Assembly: GCF_026151205.1 (NCBI RefSeq)
Contig: NC_087082.1
Span: 17,763,401 to 17,827,400, forward strand
Length of the DNA stretch: 64,000 nucleotides
Direction: 5' to 3'
Source of the DNA: Bolinopsis microptera
Taxonomy: Eukaryota > Ctenophora > Tentaculata > Lobata > Bolinopsidae
Shown here: positions 47,594 to 58,981 of the stretch, piece by piece
How positions within the stretch are numbered: position 1 is the first letter of the stretch
Layout of the letters: each line of letters begins with the position of its first letter
The notes under the pieces: generated by a model
Database searches by the model: none
What the model saw: only the letters and a program-made list of their open reading frames with translations
What the model was told of the DNA's origin: nothing
Position numbers and translations under genes: made by a program

Positions 47594-50500
47594 ATGAAGA
47601 TAACAACAATTATCTTAACGGCTCTTTTGTGTTTACCCATTCAAGGTAAATGTTGTATTGCACCACCTTACAACAGAATCATTATTTACTGTTCTAAGTC
47701 ATTACTACTGACTGTATGCATATGATATTGACCAGAATTAATAGGCTATATGTGACAATCAAATAAATTATAGCTATAATTATAGATACTGCAAGTACTA
47801 TTACTAAGTGCTAAAACACTATATAATCTATCGTGGTTATATTTCAGGTTACATTTTACCTGCAGTAGATAACGAGATAACACCTGTATCCGTCTCTTTA
47901 TCATCATTGTATGACTATAGTTATGACTATGTGGCAACTAATGGCATAGACAAGAATTTAGGCACAAGCGCTGCTACATCATTTGAACATGACCCCTGGT
48001 TTAAAGCTAAGTTAGGAAAGACCTACTGTGTAGAGGAGGTGCACCATTACACGTACTCTGATTATCACACTTACCCGTATAACAAGCACACATGCTTGAG
48101 AGATGTGTGTACCTGTATAAGTGGTCACTTCTGCACTAACCATCCCACTTGGTTACCCGTGTCAGTGTACTCTGAGGATGGAACAGTACCTGACAACGTT
48201 CCTTCTGATTGTAAACTTGGAGACACAGTAGTTATTAGAGGGGGTTCTTATAGCTATGTCTGGGTACGTGAGATAGTTATCATCGGAAGAGATATAACTC
48301 TAGGTAAGATTTTATACCAGATTATTTATCACTTTTCTTGATTATGCTAAAATCAACACAAACCTATTACCTACGCCTATAAAATAAAAGATGATCTAAA
48401 CAAACTTTTCATAAATCTGTTCATAAATCACCTTGAACTGTTCCGAGTTAAGAACAATTTGTGTATATGGTGCCGGACAGTTGCACCCTTTCTCACCCAA
48501 TCTAGATCAAGTTACCATGTAATAGGAAGATGACGAGTAAAAACTGATTAATTCAGATAGGACAGTTCCGCCCTGTTAATCATGATATCTTATTCTGTGA
48601 AATTCAGATCATATTTATTTAGAGCCACATAGAGTTAAAAGTGACCCTGAGGCGCAACTGTCATTTTGAAAATCCGACATGACGAATCAGCTATCACGTC
48701 GCTGATTGGGAATCTGTAAATGCGTGGGAACAGGATCTGAAGGGGCGCAGCTCACAGATATCGGTAGGCCGTGAATATACAGGGTGTCCCAAACAACAAC
48801 CATGTGATCGGTGTTAACAACTCAAGAACAGTTTGAGAACGTGATTTATTAATAACAGGGGCGAAAGGAAGACCACATGTAATTTTTACTTTAATATTTT
48901 CTAATAATGCTTTTAGAATGGATGAGCTTTATTTATCAAAAATAAGGAATAATAATTTTTGTCCTAGTCCTACTTTAAGAGAAAAGGCTGAGTTGTCACA
49001 TGATATTTGATCGAGATGCGCACCTGATGTATTAATATAACGCTGCTTAGATTTGAAAGTTTCCATCAATAGTTGTAAACCTCCATTAATTATTTATTTT
49101 ATGATTGAGGGTTAAATGAGGAGCTGTCCCAAATTAAAATGAGAATAAAGTCTATATTATATAGATTTAACAATATATACTAACAGTGTATACACTTCAC
49201 AGACACAAAATAGTACATCGATTAAAGCTTTTGTATAATCGAGAGTTTATGCGTATATTCATTATTCAGCTAACGATTTACTAAGATACCATGAAATCAG
49301 CTTAACATGCATAAAGTTCTGCAACTGTATATTTAAGTTTTAAAACATTTCAGTTAACGGAGGCTGGAGCGTGTTCACATCTTGGTTGAACTGTCCTGTT
49401 GATTGTGGAGGGGGACAACAAACCAGAACAAGGTCATGTGATAACCCTGCCCCGGAATTTGGAGGAAATGGCTGTTTAGGACCATCTTCTGAAACACAGC
49501 CCTGCAACACACGACAATGTCCTGGTGAGTGTAATGCCTTATCTATTTTATCGGACATTACTTGAGTGCTAGAGGGTTTAATGCTCATGTAATGTCCTCC
49601 CAAATTTAAGTTCAGCTAATCAGTAGTCAATAACTAAATAGGGTTATTGTAATGAAAATGAAATGATGGCGTCTGGACTTGAGACCACATTACATCAATG
49701 CTTTCTGATTACCATCAGGCTAGCTAATAAATGAACATGTTTGGTAAAACGAACCGAGAAATAAATTAAAATGAAATAATAAATCGTACTATGCTAACAT
49801 AAGGAATCACATGTCATGCTAGAACAAATGGTGCATATCTAAATTAACTCCAAATTTTCCTCAAAAAGGGCAGCAATATCGAAACTTTGTCTTTCAAGTT
49901 TACGAACTAAACTTTTGCAATCTGATACAAGACCATTAGAAGAGCTATTAATACGAGCTAAACGAACTAACTGACTTATAAGTATAGTTATACCGTATGA
50001 CTGACTTTTGGTAATATTGCCTTCTAAAAATGGAAAGTTTATTACATCAAAATTATAACAATTTCTTTTATCATAATATGTACGTTCAAAGAAATTGTTG
50101 CGTTCATAATTATGTCGGTGGTCGGAACAAAATTATGTCCGTCTCCGTAATTTCCGTCCAAATAAGATCCGATGAGGTAAACTTAAATATCCTAAACCAG
50201 AACTTAAACAAGATCAAATATAGGATTTAAAATATAAATGAATAAATATGACGAGATTTTAAGAAGAGGCCTAAAATAAAAGAATTTCTGAATTCAACAA
50301 TAAAGTTTAAAGCAAACCTGACAAAATGTATGATCAAAATGAAACTTACAAAACCATTACAGGAATCACAGCACACGATGTAGAGGTTGGTAAAGGAAAA
50401 CAAACGACTCTTTCCTGCAAGATTTCACCAATATACCAAGCTGTAACTGTTGTGTGGAAATTGGGTGGTCAACTAATCTCCAATGGTGGCGGATTTGTCT

Positions 50501-52139
50501 CTAGAGTAGATCCTTTAAGTTCAAATTCTCAAACTGGATTTCTAGAAATAGCATCACCGAGCAGCACTGCTTCTTACAAATGTGAAATCACATCAATCGA
50601 TTACCCAAAAGAAGGAGAGAAAGAAAAGATGGTCAACATTTTCGTTTACAGTAAGATACAAATTTTTTACTCCTGAATTAAGATACCTTATCGGACCTTA
50701 TTTGGACGGACATTACATGAACGGACATAATTATGAACGGACATAAATATGAACGCTCGAAGGCATTCAAAACCATCAAAAATCCGAATTTTTTTCAATT
50801 TTTTTGACGTTTTTTAAATTTCAGCAAATGTTTTTTAAATCCATATTTATACAGTAAGTGAGAAAAGCAGTCATTAAGCAGTAAAAATGTTAAAATATGT
50901 GTACATGATCAGTTTCTAATATCACATATCATCTTCATCAAATGGGTTTTCGTGCATGAAATAGTCCATGCTTAAAGCATAAGTGATTTCTAGCTTTATG
51001 GAAACCTTTTTTATCAAACTACCCCGGTCCTGCATTTCAGTGTTAACTTTTACAAGCCGTTCGGCGTGAAGTGGTTTTATCTTAGACAACTTAAGGTTAA
51101 CCTTAACATCACGTGGAGCTTTCCTAGCACTGTTTCATTACCGCCCCTGAGTAATATGAGCTATATATAACAACGTCGGACAATGTCCTTGGCAACACGA
51201 TTTACCGTAATATCTAGAGGCTCATGGAACAAGTTTGTCATGTTGGCGGGGACTAGTTCATGAACTATGTTGTTGAGTGCCATAATTTTGTTGAATTTTT
51301 TCCGCCAAGTGACCCTTGAAAACATCATATACTAGTAGAGTTTTCTGTGCCTCCGGCAGACCAAGGAGAACCTTTCCGTCGTTAACTTACGGCACAATAA
51401 AGTCCTCAAAGTTGTCATATTCTGGACAAAAAGTTCGAAATGGAAAAATGTTTGAAAAAATTTCAACGGACTTTAACTTGGACGGACAATAATTGAACGG
51501 ACTTTATTTGAACGGACATTAAGATGAACGCTAAGGCCTCCAGCGTTCAAGTAATGTCCGTCCAAATAAGGTCCGATAAGGTAATACAAAAATACTTGAA
51601 CAATAATTAAGAATGCCGTAATTTAAAGTGGCTATATAGTATGACCCTGTCAGTGGTTCGCATGCATCCTATCAGTCTACGTTGATCGCATGCCGCAGAG
51701 CCTTTTTTGGGACACCCTGTATAATTGGATTAAATGTAATTTGATACCATGAGATATTGTTCAGTAAACAAGTCGAAGCACCTTCCGTCTTTAACCCTAA
51801 TATAACCCTTAATTGTATCAAACTGATAACCATGAAACGTCAATTCAGATGTTGAATCAGTTAACACAGAAGTGAAGAAAGGCTCTTATGCAACGATTTC
51901 GTGTATCATCACTGGCATAACAGAAACAGCAGCAGTGACCTGGCGAACAAGTACAGGACCAGTTCCAGCTGAAAAGTTCACCCCTGTTCAAGGAAGTCAC
52001 TCTGCAGGGACACAGACATCAACTCTTGCTGTAGACGGAACTCTTGTCAACGAAGATACTGCCTACACTTGCAGAGTCACTTCCGGATCTCTTCCTGATT
52101 CCAACTTCTCTGATACCACTGTCAATCTAAACGTTTATG
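47594..52139 (+). CDS. Secreted or surface protein: fucolectin-like, TSP1, Ig, Ig
   Basis: Five exons: 47594-47645 (signal peptide, MKITTIILTALLCLPIQ), 47848-48303 (F5/8-type-C/fucolectin-like module with NGIDKNLG, DPWFKAKLGKTYCVEEV, six or more Cys and YVWVREIVIIG), 49354-49524 (thrombospondin type 1 repeat: WSVFTSWLNCPVDCGGG and CNTRQCPG), 50363-50650 (Ig-like: LSCK ... VVWKLGG ... YKCEI) and 51849-52139 (Ig-like: ISCI ... VTWR ... YTCRV). Every intron is phase 1, so each module is a symmetrical 1-1 exon, the classic sign of exon shuffling. Such architectures bind glycans or partner cells outside the cell. No terminal, transmembrane or stop exon could be found before the LINE at 54.5 kb, so the 3' end is unknown and the locus may be incomplete. 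Confidence 0.75.
48292..48900 (+). repeat. Duplicated intronic block, copy 1
   Basis: Sequence from the end of the lectin exon into its intron; it matches 53386-53950 base for base over most of its length. It includes the short terminus-like motif cagggtgtcccaaa at about 48780. Confidence 0.8.
50686..51581. mobile_element. TIR element of about 900 bp in an intron
   Basis: The left end reads ccttatcggaccttatttgg followed by acggacatta. The right end is the inverse (aatgtccgtccaaataaggtccgataagg). TA flanks both ends. Several gaacggac motifs repeat just inside. No transposase was found. It lies in the intron between the two Ig exons; part of the same terminal sequence also occurs near 50.12-50.18 kb. 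Confidence 0.7.
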
Positions 52140-52756
52140 GTATGTTCTTTAAACGCTAACAGTAATCTTACAATCTATTTTTCGATTCATGAACAAGTTT
52201 CTATCCTTCCTCCATAGTCCAATTCACATCAGATCAAGAAAATGACTTCATGATACGTCGCGGTTATAAATTGTAAAATTTGTAAATGCTCAAAAATCTA
52301 TGCATCAATTTCAAAACAAAACTTTTCCAATGAGAGGTTGTTTTAACAAAATTTATTTAATGGTCATCTACGTCTATAAAACAAAAAATAACTTATATTA
52401 AATTAACTTGAAATAAAGAAAATTTCAATTTATGTCAATAAATAAATTCAATATTTAAATCGTGCGAGCGTTATAAGTTGGATGATGATTAATCACTCTA
52501 CACTCGACTGTCACGTGACTTATTCAACCCGTTCTCTAGCTGGCCCTGAACAACTACTCGAAACCTTAACCCTCTAATCTGATTCCAACCCTAACCCAAT
52601 CCCTAACAAAAGCATAATAGGCTGAAACCCTAATCCAATGAGAAAACTTCATTAATCATTATACGGTCATATCACATGATCGAGACAGTTTTTCGCCAAT
52701 ATCTTGCCAGGGAAGCATATTGAATGTCATGGGGATGTTTCATTTACTGACACGTG
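52140..52756. other. Region after last Ig exon, with telomere-like tract
   Basis: No exon recognised. From about 52.5 to 52.74 kb lies a relative of the 5'-end repeat: a CACGTGAC motif, then taaccct/ccctaac repeats and a gccagggaagcat motif. Confidence 0.5.
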
Positions 52757-52900
52757 TCAGTGTACTCTGAGGATGGAACAGTACCTGACAACGTTCCTTC
52801 TGATTGTAAGATTGGAGACACAGTTGTTATTAGTAGTGGGGGTTTTTATAGTTATAACCGTGTCTGGTTATATGAGATAGTTATCATCGGAAGAGATATT
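52757..52900 (+). pseudogene. Fucolectin-like module 3' fragment, copy 3
   Basis: Matches the last third of the intact lectin exon (VSVYSEDGTVPDNVPSDCK to VIIGRDI) and then reads straight into TGA. The upstream part is missing. A roughly 485-bp insertion separates it from the remainder of the duplicated block at 53386. Confidence 0.75.
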
Positions 52901-53042
52901 TGACATTTGACAGAGCATAGTGTGGAGTGAGCTGTGAGCTATGAGCTATGAGCCCATCCTTGGAGAACCCGGTGGATGTCCTTGCTGTACGGCAGTGTTA
53001 AACAAGGAACTGAAACCGAGGGGTTCCGTTCAGGCCCTTCAC

Positions 53043-53331
53043 CAGTGGCGTAACGAAGGGCCCTGCTGACCCCGCTGTGCAGGGGGGCGCCGTCTTAGGG
53101 GGGCGCCAAATCGTCGTTTGAATGTGGGACAATTTCGAAAACTTAACTAAAGTACTAGCAAAACTGCGCGTTTTGCTCTAGATACACACTTTTTTAGAGA
53201 TTTTTACCGGCGTATCTTCTAAAATCACCTAATTTGTTCAATTTTAGGGAGGGGCACCAAAAGGGGAGGGGGCGCCAACAGGGGGGCACCTTTTCGGCAG
53301 GGGGGCGCCAACAGGCAACGTTACGCCACTG
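53043..53331. mobile_element. hAT-like MITE with perfect 8-bp target duplication
   Basis: Termini CAGTGGCGTAAC and GTTACGCCACTG are perfect inverted repeats. The direct repeat cccttcac flanks it at 53035-53042 and 53332-53339. An 8-bp duplication and CAG-CTG termini are the hAT hallmark. The inside is G-rich (ggggggcgcc) with no coding frame. A diverged relative is at 35960-36085. Confidence 0.9.
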
Positions 53332-53385
53332 CCCTTCACACTTTGTTTCTGTCTAGTTCTAATGTACCATCACAATAGTGACTTA

Positions 53386-53950
53386 AATATAACTCTAGGT
53401 AGGATTTTATACCAGATTATTTATCACTTTTCTCGATTATGCTAAAATTAACACAAATCTACGCCTATGAAATAAAAGATGATTTAAACAAACTTTTCAT
53501 AAATCTGTTCATAAATCACCTTGAACTGTTCCAAGTTAAGAACAATTTTTGTATATGGCTGCCGGACAGTTGCGCCCTTTCTCACCCAATCTAGATCAAG
53601 TTACCATGTAATAGGAAGATGACGGATAAAAACTGCTTAATTCAGATATGACAGTTCCGCCTTGTTAATTATGATATCCTATTCTGTGAAATTCAGATCA
53701 TATTTATTTAGAGCCACATAAAGTTAAAAGTGATTATGGGGCGCAACAGTCGCTTTGAAAATATGGCATGACGAATCAGCTATCACGTCGCTGATTGGGA
53801 ACCTGTAAATGCGTGGGAACAGGATCTGAAGGGGCGCAGCTCACAGGTATCAGTAGCCCGCGAATATTCAGGGTGTCCCAAAAATCAACCATGCGATTTA
53901 TTAATAACAGGGGCGGAAGGAATGAGACCTCCGGTATCCAGGAAAAATGT
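53386..53950 (+). repeat. Duplicated intronic block, copy 2
   Basis: Second copy of 48292-48900, starting ataactctaggtaggatttt; the donor base after gta is changed. It includes the cagggtgtcccaaa motif at about 53868. With the 52757-52900 fragment it shows that a piece of the lectin gene (exon end plus intron) was copied about 5 kb downstream. Confidence 0.8.
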
Positions 53951-54479
53951 TTTCTTTTGTTCATTCGAGTAGGGTGTGGCAGCCTCGTCACGCTATTTTA
54001 CAAATTGTCTAATATCTCACTAATTTTTTATGCAATTGATTTGTGGTGAAGATCATGTGATAATTGACCTAGAAATGGGCTAGAGTTCACATAATAACTC
54101 TGTACATACTTACATAGAAGCTATAAATTAAGAAGTGAACATGATCTCTCTGGGTGCAGTTATAATATGACCTGGTGAGATGTGATAATACATAACATCA
54201 CGTATCAGCTCTGTCTCACAGCTCACTTATTATATAGAAGCTAGCTATTTCTGGCCCGATATATATCAGTATACTCGTATAAAGTATCTAAGTATAACTA
54301 ATTAAAAGTATAACTAATTTATGAATTATATTTGTGTTTGTATACTTTCAACACTACTATATAACAAATAATTTGAGGATTTGGAATCTTACTTCAATAC
54401 TACTGTATAGTTTTTCTCAGAACTAAAGAGTTTGGAAATCCGAGTTCGGTCCTCAGTACTTGGCAGGGTATTATGATTT
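53951..54479. other. Unassigned sequence before LINE
   Basis: AT-rich with no recognised exon; the true 5' end of the LINE may lie here, upstream of its first open frame. Confidence 0.35.
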
Positions 54480-55671
54480 ATGGCGGATATGAAGTTGAAG
54501 AAGAAACTGGAGATAGAGTTGGAGAAAATCAACACCTCCCTTAAGGTAAGAATATCTGAGTGTGATGATGTTAAAAAGTGTACTAATACAAAGGAGGGCA
54601 TTTGGCAGTCCCTTAAAATGGCTTACAATTTAGCTGAAAAAGCAATCGAAGCTCTGTCTTGTTCACAAGAATCCAGTACACATGAACAGGTTTTAGCTAT
54701 TGTAAGAGAGGAACTAGCTTCTACACTGCCACATATTATTCAGGAGAGCTTGGCAACAGCTCAGTCAGGTTATAATTCTAGTGTGAAGTCTTTGCATACT
54801 GACAAGGTCAGGCACACTCTGGTGGTCGAAAAGAAGTCTGAGGACTTGGGACCTGATGGAGATAATAAAATCTCGGGTGAAGAATGGACAACAGTTGTGA
54901 AAAAGGATCTTAAGCGAAAACTGAGCAATATTCCTGTAGTTAGGGCTAATCCCCCTAAAACTGAAGGCGTTGCCAGACTGGTGTTCAAATCCAAAGAGGA
55001 TCTAGGTCATGCAGAAGAAGCGCTTAAATCCAATTATAATGTCACATCTAAGTCGGAAGAACTGAGGAAGCTTAATCCAAAGATAACTATCTCAGGCCTT
55101 GATGCAGACATAAAGACGAAGGAAGAGCTAGTGGAGGGTGTCCTGAAGAAGAATGACACTATCAAGACCCTGATGGAAAGTGGTGATGAAGGCTGTCTTT
55201 ATGGATGAAAAAGATAGGTTTGCCGTTTTGCAGGTTTCACCGGCTATAAGGGAAGTTATAAAAAAGGCTGGAAACAGGATCTGTCTGGGATTGGAAATGT
55301 AGCCTGTCAGGGACAGGTATCACGTTATACAGTGTTATCACTGTCAAGGTTTTGGTCATACAAGTGGATCCATATACTGCAAGTCCAAAGACTCAGACCC
55401 AACATGTTTTTACTGTGCAGGAAGCCACAAATCAAAGGACTGTATTAAGAAGAAAGAGAAAAAGACAGGGGACATACGATGCACGAACTGTTCACATAGC
55501 AAGAATCGATCAGAGAAGTCAGAACCAAGACACAAGGCGTCAGACACTCTTTGTCCGTTTTATGTGAGAGAAAAACTGTGGGTCATGTCCAGAACTCACT
55601 CATCAAGTGATGCAAAAAACTCCTACCAAATCAGGGTAAAGGAGCTCATGACAAAGAGAACAAAAACCTAA
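54480..55671 (+). pseudogene. LINE ORF1 with CCHC zinc knuckles, broken
   Basis: The first 242 codons (54480-55208) are Lys/Glu-rich and helical, with SGEEWTTVVKKDLKRK, and continue into an RNA-binding-like region. The frame then shifts by one near 55200 and continues VLQVSPAIREVI, followed by a TAG at 55300-55302. Next come CYHCQGFGHTSGSIYC, a second knuckle (CFYCAGSHKSKDC) and CTNC, closing at TAA 55669-55671. Zinc-knuckle ORF1 proteins bind LINE RNA to form the particle used in retrotransposition. Two lesions make this copy non-functional. Confidence 0.85.
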
Positions 55672-56460
55672 GGGTTGGAACCTTTAATGTCAGATCGCTT
55701 GTAAATAAGACAGTGGGAGTGATGGAGCACCTCAATGATCAGAAATGTGATGTTTGCTTTGTCCAGGAAACGTTTCTTAAGGAGGCAGATAGTGTTAAGA
55801 TTCAAGAGATCAAGAGTTATGGCTGGGAGATACTATCAAATCCTAGAAAACACAGAGGTGGAGGAGGTATTGCTTTCCTTTACAGACCAAAAATAACCTT
55901 AAAAGTCAACGAAAAGGTAACTAAATACAAAACGTTCCAGGTTATGGAAGCATTGCTCCAATCTGAGACTGAGACAGATTCGATTCGTCTTGTGAACATA
56001 TACAGGCCTCCTTATACAAAGAAAGCTAGATACACGGAATGTATGTTTCTAGAGGAGTTCGAGAGCTACCTAGATGACTTAAGTACCAAGACTGGTATCC
56101 CTCTTGGGAGATTTCAACATTCACATGGAGCGTCCTAATGATTTGTACCCTATGAAATTGGTAAGACTTCTACAAGACTATGACCTTTATCAAATCATGC
56201 CTATTGTACCAACGCATGAACAAGGTGGTACAATTGACCTTATACTCTCTACAGAAAACCTTAGGTCCAGAATGGGCCCAGTTTCTGTGACTAAATCAGG
56301 AACATCCTCTGACCACTTTCTAGTTCATTTTGATTTAGGGTATCACTGCTGTAAGATACCCAAGATGATTTGGAAAAAGGTTAACTACCGAAATTTTAAA
56401 GATCTTGACAAAGACATTTTTAGAGAAAGTTTGAAGAACTCATCTTTGTGCCAAGGAAAC
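55665..56460 (+). pseudogene. LINE ORF2, APE endonuclease part
   Basis: Endonuclease motifs follow in order: RVGTFNVRSLVN, VCFVQETFL (metal-binding Glu), GGGGIAFLYR, VNIYRPPY, then, after a one-base frameshift near 56100, GDFNIHMERPND (the D-x-N box) and SSDHFLVHF (catalytic His). The reading ends at LCQGN, where the MULE is inserted. The domain nicks target DNA to prime reverse transcription. The frameshift leaves this copy unable to encode the whole domain. Confidence 0.88.
56451..56460 (+). repeat. MULE target-site duplication, left
   Basis: ccaaggaaac, identical to 59696-59705. It lies within the LINE ORF2 codons for Gln-Gly-Asn. Confidence 0.9.
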
Positions 56461-57796
56461 GGGTATAGGACGCAGCGGCGGAAGTCACTGCGGCGGTGGA
56501 CGGTACAGCGGAGGACGGTACAGCGGAGGACGGTACGGCGGTAGTTTCTAAAAAGGTTGGACGGTGCGGCGGATCACATGACACCCACTTTACTTTGGAC
56601 AGTACGGCGGTACTACTACTACTAGAAACTGTACCTATAAGATAGACCTAGCACTGCTAATATAACAAAATCGATTAGCTATAAAAAGTTCTATTTTCCT
56701 CTTTGTTACTTCGAAATTAAATTTAATTAAAATTAAATTGGATAGAGCTTAACATATACATTGTGATTACTAAGAGCAGTTCTTGTTCCACTTTCTGGTT
56801 CGTATCAGATCGCGTCCGGTCTGCACAACGGTGGTTAAGCGAGTGCACGATGAGCTTGTTACGGTGAGATCTCATATCACTGCGCCGAGATGCAATGGGT
56901 AATAACAAGGGCATGAGAACACGTCACGAGGGATCGCATCCAGGAATCTGATCAACCGTAGCCAAGAAGAGAGGTTGCTCAGTGAAACGTAGATAATGAT
57001 AGAGGCAAACAGTATATAAAGCGGTTCAAAGTTGAGGAGATTATCTCATTAGCACCACCATCTCCACTCTCCAGTACTGCAACACTACAACTTGAGTACA
57101 ACAGCTACAACGATGTTCGATGAAGATACGGTGAAGGTGGTCAGAGGAAGAACTGCTAAGAGTCAGAACCTTCTACACCGTGGTTTCCGCTACTCCAAAG
57201 ATGGAAAGCCGACTCTGGATGGACGACAGGCTTGGAGGTGCGTGAAGAAGAACGACAGATGCAAGGGACGACTCTACACCCTCAACGGATCCCTGGTGTC
57301 AGTCACCCAGCCTCACAACCACAGTGCCGACATAGCTGACTGCGAAGTCCGAGAAACCCTCTCCCAAGTCCACGATCTGGCTGCGACTACGAATACTCAG
57401 AACCACAGAATCTACTGCTCCGTTACTGGCTCGCTGTCCCAGACTGCTCGCTTCCTCCTCCCCAGTGAACAAGCGGTGAAGAAGCAAGCTCAGAGAGCCC
57501 CTTGGAAGGAGAACCCTGTCCCTAGAGCTCCGACGAACCTGGCAGACCTTGAACTGGAGGAGGACGACTGCATGTCTCTGGCTGGCGAACCTATGCTCCA
57601 GTTTGATAACAAAGACGACGAGCGACGAGCGACGAGTTATCATCTTTGGGACGGAGAAGAACCTACGAGCCCTGGAGGACAGCAGCTCTTGGTACGGTGA
57701 TGCGGGCTGTCCAGCGACTTGGCTACAAGGAGCAGTACGAGCGAGTTACGACGGATCCCACTACTGGTCAGAAAACCTACACTCCTACCCGGATCT

Positions 57797-58981
57797 CAGA
57801 GGCACATATTAGGTGCGATGGGTGCGGGATCGCACAATTTACCATTTTATTGTTTTCCGCACACTTCCGCACATTTTGTAATTTTCTGCATATTTCCGCA
57901 TAATCTAGCATTTTCCGCGTAATTTCGCAATTTTGAAATTTTCGCGTTAAGATTTTCGAGTGTAAAAACCAAAATATGTTAAAAGTCGGGCCCTTTTAGG
58001 ACCGTGACTCAGGCCCTTTCGGGACCGTGACCCAGGCCCTTTTGGAACTCATACCTAGGCCACGTGACCCAGTTACCACGTGACCCAGGCCCTTTCGGGA
58101 CCCTGACCCAGGCCCTTTCGGGAACGTGACCCAGGCCCTTTCGGGACCCTGACCCAGGCCCTTTCGGGACCGTGACCCAGGCCCTTTTGGAACTCATACC
58201 TAGGCCACGTGACCCAGTTACCACGTGACCCAGGCCCTTTCGGGACCCTGACCCAGGCCCTTTCGGGACCGTGACCCAGGCCCTTTTGGAACCCATACCT
58301 AGGCCGGGTGACCCGGTTACCACGTGACCCAGGCCCTTTCGGGACCATGACCCAGGCCCTTTCGGGACTGTTACCCAGGCCCTTTCGGGACCGTGACCCA
58401 GGCCCTTTCGGGACCGTGACCCAGGCCGTTATGGAACCCTCGTCGTTACCGTACTTCGATCATACCTGCAGCCCTTTTTATCGGGTAATGAGCTCTATTC
58501 GTTGTAGCGTTGGCTTTATATCGGGCTTAATGGATCTTGGATCAAATGGTTTACAATTACTGACGATCAATGCCAACAAGCGTGTCACATATTTGCGATC
58601 ACGCATGGGATCTGATCGACTCTATCAAGAGGCGTCTTCAAATAACTGTCTCCTGATCTCTACCAGATCAAGTCACTGTTCTCAGATAACTGAATCTCAA
58701 TATAGGTTCAATCATGGACTTAGTAAAGAACTACACCCTCAGTAACACATAAAGAGACCTATTTTTGATAAGAGCGGCGGTTATACGTTTAGAATTTCCA
58801 AAGTCCTTCAGAAAATACAAAAGAAAACCGCACAATTCCCGCAAAAATTTCGAAAAAATCGTCGCACATTTGCCGCATAATTGGTAAAAATTTACCGCAC
58901 CTTACCGCACATTTTACCTTTATAGTCGGGTGCGGTACCGCATAATTTCCATTTTTTTACCGCACCTAATATGTGCCTCTG
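57797..58981. mobile_element. hAT-like non-autonomous element nested in the MULE
   Basis: Perfect inverted termini CAGAGGCACATATTAGGTGC and its inverse. The sequence cggatct occurs directly before the left end and again three bases beyond the right end, an imperfect target duplication. CAGAGG ends fit the hAT superfamily. Subterminal regions carry many gcaca/tgcgg motifs. There is no transposase; the middle is occupied by a minisatellite and about 300 bases of unknown sequence. Confidence 0.8.
57997..58435 (+). repeat. 23-bp minisatellite inside the nested element
   Basis: Units of about 23 bp containing cctttcgggaccgtgaccca. A longer variant block (aactcatacctaggccacgt onward) is repeated about three times, giving higher-order structure. 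Open frames here are repeat by-products. Confidence 0.85.

Noticed and set aside
57092-57700. A host FLYWCH zinc-finger gene
   Set aside because: It lies between matching inverted repeats with a 10-bp duplication and has MULE-type downstream segments, so it is transposon-derived and broken.
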